DNA of 19,958 bases from an uncultured Planctomycetaceae bacterium (lineage in GTDB: Bacteria; Planctomycetota; Planctomycetia; Pirellulales; Pirellulaceae), in the NCBI GenBank assembly GCA_903921945.1, contig CAIXSC010000942.1, positions 1 to 19,958 of the forward strand. Reading direction: 5' to 3'. The translations under genes and the position numbers were made by a program. Below, one piece after another: positions 14,142 through 19,958 of this stretch. Within the stretch, counting starts at the first letter, position 1, and each line of letters starts with the position of its first letter. The notes under the pieces are model-generated. The model had not been told where the DNA came from and did not search any database. It worked only from the letters and a program-made list of their open reading frames with translations.

Positions 14142-17030
14142 ATGCCGTCGCTATCCGCGTTGGGCTGGTTGCGGTTCTTCACTTCACGGGGAAAAAAGCG
14201 GGCGACGTTTCGTCGGTTTCGGCCCCGCTTAGAGACGTTGTCGGAGCGTGTCAATCTCGCGGGCGATTCACTGCCGTCGTACGACATCGGTTCGCCGACG
14301 GTCACCGATCTGTGGGTCGATCCGGTCCGAGGCAATGACGCGAACGCCGGCAACAGCCGAACGGCGGCGTTTCGGACCCTGACGGAAGCGTGGAATCGCG
14401 TTCCGATCAACACGACTTTGACGACCGGCTTTCGCATCAATCTGGTCGCGGGAACCTACTCTGATTCGATTGTTCCCAACTACTGGGAGAGCCGGCACGG
14501 CACGGCCTCGGCTCCTGTGATCCTGCAAGCGGCTGATGGGGCGGGCACGGCGCTGCTCCCGAACATCAACATGTTCGACTGCCAATACGTGTACATGATC
14601 GGCCTGCATCTCTCGGCAGGTGGCGGCGACGTGTTGCACCTGGAAGCCTGCGAGTACATCTTGATCCGGGACACGACGATCCGCGGCTTGGGCGACATTC
14701 AAAACTACGCCAGTCCCCAAGAGACGCTGAAGGCCAACCAGAGCCAGCATCTGTATATCGAGAACTGCGACATCTCCGGCGCGTATGATAACGCGGTTGA
14801 CTTTGTGGCGGTTCAATATGGCCATGTCGTCGGCAGCAAGATCCACCGCGCGGTGGACTGGGCGATGTACGCGAAAGGCGGCTCCGCCTATCTGACCATC
14901 GCGGGCAACGAATTCTACGACGCGGGCACCGGCGGATTCACGGCGGGACAGGGGACTGGCTTCGAGTTCATGTCCGCTCCTTGGCTGCATTACGAAGCGT
15001 ACGACATCCAGTTCGTCAACAATGTGGTGCATCACGTGGATGGGGCCGGCATCGGCGTCAACGGCGGCTACAACATTTTGATGGCTTACAACACTCTGTA
15101 CGATGTCGGCGCGCGGAGCCATGTGATCGAAGTGGTGCATGGCGGCCGTACCTGCGATGGCAACACCACGCAGTGCTCGGCGCGGCTCGCCCAAGGCGGC
15201 TGGGGCACTTCGACCACGGGAGGCGACGAGCCGATCCCGGACCGCAACGTCTTTATCTACAACAACGTCATCTACAATCCGGACGGCCATGAGAGCCAAT
15301 GGCAGCACTTCGAGATCGGAGCGCCCCGGACGCCCGGCTCGCGGTCCAATATTCCGTCGCCGTCCCGCACCGATGTCAACCTGCAAATCGCGGGCAATCT
15401 GATTTGGAACGGCTCGGTGAGCCATTCGCTCGGGATCTCCAACGCCGCGCTCGCCGACCAAGTGTCCCGCGATAACACCATCAATTCGGTGCGGCCGGTT
15501 TTTGTGGACGCCCTGAATGGCAACTATCGATTGGCCAGCAGTTTCGTGCCGCCGGACAGCGTGTCGATCCCCAGCTTTTCGTGGAGCGACGCGCCGACGA
15601 CGCCGGCTGTTCCCGCTGGGCGGACGAGCACGGCGGTCGGCTATGATTTCACGGGCGCGTCGCGCGCGGCCTCCAGCCGACTCGGCGCCTACGCGGCGGC
15701 CGGCGAGAACTCGACCCCCGTCGATTTGTCGGTGTCGTTTTCTTCGCTGACCGGCATCGCTTTGGGGGCGAACCTCGCTCTAACTGTGACGATCGCGAAT
15801 GCGGGGGCCAACCCGGCTCCGGCGACGCGAGTCGATTTCCCCGGTTGGCCCACGACGTTGACGGTGGCCAGTTCGGTTCCTTCGCAAGGCACGGCCGCCG
15901 TGACTAGCGGGGTGCTCGGCTGGACCTTGGGGGAACTCGCGGCCGGCGCGTCGGCAACACTGGTGCTGACGTTGACGCCGCGGGTCGCGGGGTCGTTAAC
16001 GCTCAACGCGCTCGCGAGCAGTTCCGGGCTTGAGTCAACGCCGCTCGACAACAGCGCGACGGCCACGACCGTTGTGTCCCCAACCGTTCGGTCGGGAATC
16101 TTCGCCGTGGGCACGGACAGCGGTGGACCCACGCGTGTCCGGGTGTTCGACGCGACAACTCGCGTCGAGCGGTTTTCGCTCTCCCCATACCCCAGCACGT
16201 TCAAAGGTGGCGTGCGGGTGGCGGTTGCCGACGTGACCGGAGACGGGGTGAGCGACATCATCACCGCCCCGGGCCCGGGAATGGCGGCGCTGGTGCGCGT
16301 CTTCGACGGGCGCGACGGGACAGCGCTCACCGGGACGCTCGGCCAATTCCTGGCACTCGATCGATCAACGCTCCGCGTGGGGGTTTTCGTGGCGGCCGCC
16401 GATGTGGATGGGGACGGGCGAGCGGACATCATCGTTGGCACAGACTCGGGAACACGCGGTCAAGTTCGAGTTTACTCGGGCGCGTCTGGCACATTGATGC
16501 AAACCATCGCGCCTTATGGAAGCTTCTCGGGTGGCGTTCGCGTGGCGGCGGCTGACGTCGACGGCAACGGTCGCGCCGAGGTGCTCACGGCGCCAGGGCG
16601 GGGCTTGGCTCCGACAGTCAAGGCGTTCGATGCGCTCACGGGCGTCAATCTGTGGTCCTTTACGGCCGCCGCCACCAGCTATCGCGGCGGATTGTTTGTC
16701 GCGGCCGCCGACGTCGACGGGGATGGTCGGTCGGACGTGATGATCGGCACCGGAACTGGCGGCGCCGCGACCGTGCGGATTTATCGAAGCACGGATCGTC
16801 AACTGCTCAGCCAGTTCACGGCCTTCGAAACGACGGTGACCGGCGGTGTACGGGTCGCTTTGTTGGATTTGGACGGCGATGGCCGCGCCGACCCGATCAC
16901 TGGCACCGCCCCCGGCGTCCCGCCGCGAGTCGTGCTCCGCGCCGGCTCCTCCATGACCGTCTTGGCGACCATGAACCCGTTTCTCTCCCCGATCAAGGGA
17001 ACCTTCGTCGCCGCCGGTTACACGAGCTAA
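14142..17030 (+). CDS. Large surface/secreted protein: beta-helix, CARDB/DUF11-like domain, FG-GAP repeats
   Basis: A 962-residue protein from ATG 14142 (AGGG six bases upstream; a GTG at 14115 lacks a site). The N-terminus has no classical signal peptide. It has an Arg-rich stretch with RFRPRLETLSERVNLAG at about 25-41, similar to the motif that opens many large exported planctomycete proteins. Residues about 56-90 (VDPVRGNDANAGNSRTAAFR) match the DUF1565-type entry to right-handed beta-helices. The helix runs to about 470 with repeated IRDTTIRGL and IENCDISGAY coils. An Ala/Thr-rich CARDB/DUF11-like beta domain covers about 526-646. From 651 there are five FG-GAP/VCBS-type modules with DVTGDGVSD, DVDGDGRAD, DVDGNGRAE, DVDGDGRSD and DLDGDGRAD, spaced 51-57 residues and probably calcium-binding. 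A polysaccharide-binding or lyase role is possible but unproven. Confidence 0.85.
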   Translation: MPSLSALGWLRFFTSRGKKRATFRRFRPRLETLSERVNLAGDSLPSYDIGSPTVTDLWVDPVRGNDANAGNSRTAAFRTLTEAWNRVPINTTLTTGFRINLVAGTYSDSIVPNYWESRHGTASAPVILQAADGAGTALLPNINMFDCQYVYMIGLHLSAGGGDVLHLEACEYILIRDTTIRGLGDIQNYASPQETLKANQSQHLYIENCDISGAYDNAVDFVAVQYGHVVGSKIHRAVDWAMYAKGGSAYLTIAGNEFYDAGTGGFTAGQGTGFEFMSAPWLHYEAYDIQFVNNVVHHVDGAGIGVNGGYNILMAYNTLYDVGARSHVIEVVHGGRTCDGNTTQCSARLAQGGWGTSTTGGDEPIPDRNVFIYNNVIYNPDGHESQWQHFEIGAPRTPGSRSNIPSPSRTDVNLQIAGNLIWNGSVSHSLGISNAALADQVSRDNTINSVRPVFVDALNGNYRLASSFVPPDSVSIPSFSWSDAPTTPAVPAGRTSTAVGYDFTGASRAASSRLGAYAAAGENSTPVDLSVSFSSLTGIALGANLALTVTIANAGANPAPATRVDFPGWPTTLTVASSVPSQGTAAVTSGVLGWTLGELAAGASATLVLTLTPRVAGSLTLNALASSSGLESTPLDNSATATTVVSPTVRSGIFAVGTDSGGPTRVRVFDATTRVERFSLSPYPSTFKGGVRVAVADVTGDGVSDIITAPGPGMAALVRVFDGRDGTALTGTLGQFLALDRSTLRVGVFVAAADVDGDGRADIIVGTDSGTRGQVRVYSGASGTLMQTIAPYGSFSGGVRVAAADVDGNGRAEVLTAPGRGLAPTVKAFDALTGVNLWSFTAAATSYRGGLFVAAADVDGDGRSDVMIGTGTGGAATVRIYRSTDRQLLSQFTAFETTVTGGVRVALLDLDGDGRADPITGTAPGVPPRVVLRAGSSMTVLATMNPFLSPIKGTFVAAGYTS

Positions 17031-17335
17031 CCGCGAACTGGCATCGCCGGCCTCCGTTATCGAACGCCGTCTACATTCGCTGCCGTCTTCATTCGCCACC
17101 GCCCTCATTGACCGCCGCAAGCGTTTCCCGCGACCCGCATGGGCCGAGCCGTGCCAGGTCTCGGATGAACCGAGGAACCGAGTCCGCAGCGCCGCTCATT
17201 GACATGCTATCCGGGGCTGCCTATTGTTTGGACTTGGCCAGCTAGGCGGTACGGGCCGCTCGGTGGCTGGGCTGAAACGGAAACGCGAGGCTGTCCGCGA
17301 CGCGACCCGGCGCGGCTCAACGGGGAAACGCAGCG
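17031..17335. other. Intergenic region upstream of argH
   Basis: A 305-bp non-coding spacer holding the argH promoter candidate (listed separately). No terminator for the beta-helix gene, ARG-box-like palindrome or ORF with a ribosome-binding site was recognised. Confidence 0.4.
17199..17227 (+). promoter_or_regulatory. Candidate sigma70-type promoter for argH
   Basis: A perfect TTGACA (17199-17204) is followed, after an ideal 17-nt spacer, by TATTGT (17222-17227, 4 of 6 to TATAAT). Transcription would begin near 17234, leaving a leader of about 100 nt before argH. It is the best sigma70-like sequence seen in the window. Confidence 0.65.
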
Positions 17336-18724
17336 GTGACTAGTCCTTCCAGGAGTGGCGTGTTTTCGTCCGGTCCGGACAAACGAGTTGAACTGTTCAC
17401 CGAGAGTGTCAGTTTCGATAAACGCCTTTACCCTCAGGACATCCGCGCCTCGATCGCCCACGCTCAGATGCTGGCGGCTGTCGGCTTGCTGGAACAAGTC
17501 GAATGCCAGCTCATCCAGGCCGCTTTGGAGAAGATCCAGGAACGCATCGAGCAGGGCCGGTTCGAATACAAGACGGAGCTGGAAGACATTCACATGCATA
17601 TCGAGACGGCGCTCATCCGCCGACTCGATGACATCGGCCGCAAGCTGCACACGGGCCGTAGCCGTAACGACCAAGTGGCCACGGACTTGCGGCTTTGGGT
17701 TCGGGATTCGATCGACCAGCTGGACCAACGGCTGGCCGAATTGCAGCGAGCGTTCCTGTATCGTTGCGACCTGGACTGCGACGCGATCCTCCCGGGCTAC
17801 ACCCATTTTCAGCGGGCCCAGCCGATCCTGGCGCCGCACTATTGGCTGTGTTACTGCGAAAAGTTCGAGCGGGACCGCGGGCGGCTCGCAGACTGCCGCA
17901 AGCGGGCGAATGTGTGCAGCCTGGGCGCGGCCGCCTTAGCCGGAACATCGTTGCCGATCGACCGCGACGATGTCGCCGCGCGGCTCGGGTTCGATAGCGT
18001 GGCGGCCAACAGCCTCGACGTGTCCAGCGATCGCGACTTCGTGCTGGAATTCGCCTTCACGATGGCGCTCATCGCCACCCACCTCAGCACGTGGGCGGAA
18101 GAGTGGATCCTGTGGTCGACGACCGAGTTCGACTTTCTCAAGCTGCCGCACGACTTCTGCACCGGCTCGTCGATCATGCCGCAGAAGATCAATCCGGACG
18201 TGTTGGAACTCACTCGCGGCAAATCGGCCCGGGTCATCGGCAACCTGCAGACGCTGTTAGTGCTCGTGAAAGGCCTGCCGCTGGCGTACAACCGCGACCT
18301 GCAAGAGGACAAACCGGCCATTTTCGATTCGTTCGACACCGTGGACGCGTGCCTGGAACTGGCGGCCGCGCTCGTCATGGGCGCGCGGCTGAACCGGCCG
18401 TCGATCGAGGCGCGACTCGACCGCGGCTTTTTGGACGCGACCACGTTGATGGAATTTTTCATCAAACGCGGCGTGCCCCAGCGTTCCGCGCATCACTCGG
18501 TCGGCGCCCTGGTGCGAAAAGCGATGGACCGCGGTGTGCGGTTGGCGGATTTGCCGCTGGCCGATTTTCAGGAACTCTGTCCGGAGATCGACGAACGCGT
18601 TTACGACGTGCTGGGCGTGGATAACGCGATCAAGTCTTTTGTGAGCTATGGTTCGACGGCACCGCAGGAAGTCGCCCGTCAAGTGGAACGGTGGAAGCAG
18701 CGAATCGGGGAGGTCCGGTCATGA
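17336..18724 (+). CDS. argH: Argininosuccinate lyase ArgH
   Basis: Cleaves argininosuccinate to arginine and fumarate, the last step of arginine synthesis; the active enzyme is a cytoplasmic tetramer. The 462 residues contain the superfamily signature GSSIMPQKINPD in the flexible catalytic loop (about 278-289). Also present are GRKLHTGRSRNDQVATDLRL (residues about 100-119), GYTHFQRAQP with the proton-relay His, and EDIHMHIE near the N-terminus. The usual start M..WGGRF is changed to SGVFSSGPDKRVE, after which FTESVSFDKRL aligns normally. The start is GTG at 17336 with GGGGAA about eight bases upstream. A GTG eight codons later has its own AGGAG and cannot be excluded. The stop overlaps an ATG (ATGA) of a possible small ORF. 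Confidence 0.96.
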   Translation: MTSPSRSGVFSSGPDKRVELFTESVSFDKRLYPQDIRASIAHAQMLAAVGLLEQVECQLIQAALEKIQERIEQGRFEYKTELEDIHMHIETALIRRLDDIGRKLHTGRSRNDQVATDLRLWVRDSIDQLDQRLAELQRAFLYRCDLDCDAILPGYTHFQRAQPILAPHYWLCYCEKFERDRGRLADCRKRANVCSLGAAALAGTSLPIDRDDVAARLGFDSVAANSLDVSSDRDFVLEFAFTMALIATHLSTWAEEWILWSTTEFDFLKLPHDFCTGSSIMPQKINPDVLELTRGKSARVIGNLQTLLVLVKGLPLAYNRDLQEDKPAIFDSFDTVDACLELAAALVMGARLNRPSIEARLDRGFLDATTLMEFFIKRGVPQRSAHHSVGALVRKAMDRGVRLADLPLADFQELCPEIDERVYDVLGVDNAIKSFVSYGSTAPQEVARQVERWKQRIGEVRS

Positions 18725-18789
18725 CGGCCTTGCCTTCCCTCCGGCTGGCGCCTGAATTTCTCGCAACGGACTCCGCACTCTCCCGATAA
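18721..18789 (+). CDS. Possible 22-residue leader or small protein coupled to argH
   Basis: The ATG at 18721 overlaps the argH TGA (ATGA). A strong GGGGAGG (18708-18714) lies about six bases before it, inside the argH 3' end. The frame encodes MTALPSLRLAPEFLATDSALSR and stops at TAA 18787-18789, 12 nt before the GTG start of the next gene. The arrangement suits a translationally coupled leader peptide or a short protein. It could also be the remnant of a frameshifted gene start. The peptide resembles no family I know. The ribosome-binding site is clear; the coding status is uncertain. Confidence 0.4.
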   Translation: MTALPSLRLAPEFLATDSALSR

Positions 18790-18801
18790 CTGGGGGAGCT
18801 T

Positions 18802-19958
18802 GTGAAGTCCGCGCTGCGCCAGAAAGCGACTTGGACCATGACGATAACGTCGATCCCGACCATTGTGACCGGCCGGTGGGGTGCCCCTTGGGCGCACACC
18901 GCTGTCGCCGCTTTCGCGTTGCTCGCGATGGCGACTTCCTTAACTCCCTCGCGGTCCGCGTGCGCCCAAGACGACGCCTTCGGCGACGGACCGCCAGCGG
19001 CGCCTGCGGGCGGCAAGTCCGCCGCGAACGCCAAAGATGCGGGCCCTGCCGAAAAAGACCCCGCGATCCTCGCGGTTCGCGAGGCCAACCCCACAACCCC
19101 TGAACAGCTCGCGTGGGCCGTCCGCGTTACGCTCGACCTCGGTCGACTCGATGAAACCAAACGCTACCTCACGCAATTGATCGCCGCCAAGCCGAGTAGC
19201 GACGTGCTGCTCGCGCTGCACGCCCGCTACGGGGCGGGTTACTTCCGCCGTCTGAAAACGGCCCAGCCGCTACAACCGGAAGGCACGAAACTCGCCGAGG
19301 CCGCCCTGGCCGCCGTTCGCAAGCAAGCGACCGACGCCAATCGGCTCGTGGCACTCGTCGGCAAACTGCTGGACCCATCCCCAATCACTCGGCGTGACGC
19401 GGAGGCCGGTTTGAAGGATGCCGGTTCGGCCGCGGTCGAACCGCTGATCAAAGTGCTGGCCGATCCCGGTCGTGGCGACGAACACGCCGCCGTCCAGCGG
19501 ATGCTGGTGCTGCTCGGGGCGCAGGCGATCGAGCCGCTGATCGGTGTGCTCGAAAGCGGCGATCCTGGCTTGAATGCCCGAGTCTACGCGGTTCTGGGCG
19601 CACTCCGCACCCGACGCGCCACTCCCTACCTCATCCGCCCGGCACTTGCCGAACGCCCAAATCGGATCAGTAACAACAACCGGGACACGACGAGCACCGC
19701 CACCGCGAACTCGGCCAGCAAACCAGCGCGTAACCCGGCAAGCAACCCGGCAAGCAACCCAGCCAAGACTGCCGTCGACAACGATCGGGCCAGCCCAGCC
19801 CTGAACCCGCCCGCGACAGCCGCCCCCACTTATCCAACCGCCATCCAAGACGCCCCGGCCGGCGCTGACCCGGCCGGCGCTGACCCCGCAGGTGCTGACC
19901 CCGCAGGTGCTGACCCGGCAGGGGCCGCTCCCGCAGCGCCTAGGACCGAACCGGCACC
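18802..19958 (+). CDS. Secreted HEAT-repeat protein, N-terminal part (runs off the window)
   Basis: The frame is open to the window end, 385 codons without a stop. The start is probably the GTG at 18802, with GGGGGAG just upstream (spacer only 3 nt). The ATG at 18838 is in frame but has no visible ribosome-binding site. A Sec signal peptide is likely: the hydrophobic core HTAVAAFALLAMATSL, then SACA before QDD, a plausible A-x-A cleavage site. After an Ala/Lys-rich linker comes a helical domain with NPTTPEQLAWAVRVTLDLGR and LQPEGTKLAEAAL. HEAT/PBS-lyase-type helices follow (AAVEPLIKVLADPG, QAIEPLIGVLESGDPGLNAR). The end is low-complexity Asn/Ala/Pro, finishing in five GADPA-type repeats. Planctomycetes have many such periplasmic HEAT proteins; the function is unknown. 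Confidence 0.75.
   Translation, partial: MKSALRQKATWTMTITSIPTIVTGRWGAPWAHTAVAAFALLAMATSLTPSRSACAQDDAFGDGPPAAPAGGKSAANAKDAGPAEKDPAILAVREANPTTPEQLAWAVRVTLDLGRLDETKRYLTQLIAAKPSSDVLLALHARYGAGYFRRLKTAQPLQPEGTKLAEAALAAVRKQATDANRLVALVGKLLDPSPITRRDAEAGLKDAGSAAVEPLIKVLADPGRGDEHAAVQRMLVLLGAQAIEPLIGVLESGDPGLNARVYAVLGALRTRRATPYLIRPALAERPNRISNNNRDTTSTATANSASKPARNPASNPASNPAKTAVDNDRASPALNPPATAAPTYPTAIQDAPAGADPAGADPAGADPAGADPAGAAPAAPRTEPA
19858..19932 (+). repeat. 15-bp tandem repeat encoding AGADP units
   Basis: Five in-frame 15-bp units (19858, 19873, 19888, 19903 and 19918) encode Ala-Gly-Ala-Asp-Pro four times and a diverged AGAAP. Units 1-2 use GCC GGC codons and units 3-4 use GCA GGT, suggesting duplication in two-unit blocks. 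An upstream 12-bp repeat (about 19732-19767) encodes NPAS. Confidence 0.85.

Noticed and set aside
16484..16505. TGGCACATTGATGCA as a sigma54 promoter
   Set aside because: GG and GC are only 9 nt apart and the site is inside the beta-helix/FG-GAP coding region.

Overview
This is a GC-rich bacterial window, most likely from a planctomycete (Pirellulales-like). That rests on three things. The large beta-helix protein opens with an RLETLSERV-type motif like those that start big planctomycete surface proteins. A dense set of short palindromic and CACGAAG repeats lies between csrA and a DUF4405 gene, of a kind I associate with planctomycete genomes. There are also several planctomycete-style membrane and HEAT proteins. 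No plasmid, phage, insertion sequence or CRISPR signature was seen.

Layout. Positions 1-3699 (+) hold a nucleotide-metabolism cluster: the 3' end of an iron-containing alcohol dehydrogenase, thymidylate synthase (thyA), dihydrofolate reductase (folA), and a membrane-anchored TPR-like protein overlapping folA by 4 nt. Positions 3710-7323 (-) hold two overlapping small membrane proteins, a TTG-started threonylcarbamoyl-AMP synthase (Sua5 type), ferrochelatase with a probable Fe-S cysteine set, an intrinsic terminator and tRNA-Glu(UUC). Positions 7569-8966 (-) hold csrA with its own sigma70-like promoter, a repeat-rich 790-bp spacer, and a DUF4405 membrane protein.

Positions 9230-11987 (-) hold a small heat-shock protein, a two-domain phosphotransferase-like/P-loop protein and a two-CBS protein. 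A good sigma54 -24/-12 sequence precedes the CBS gene. The divergently transcribed neighbour (12457-13836, +) is an NtrC-family sigma54 activator with an intact GAFTGA loop. This is the most interesting unit in the window: the same three protein types occur in the mycobacterial DosR dormancy regulon (HspX, Rv2004c, Hrp1), but here they appear to be wired to sigma54.

Positions 14142-17030 (+) encode a 962-residue beta-helix/FG-GAP surface protein. argH (17336-18724, +) has a strong sigma70-like promoter. It is followed by a possible 22-codon coupled ORF and by a secreted HEAT-repeat protein that runs off the window end.

All functional calls come from reading motifs by eye. No database search, structure prediction or alignment was run.
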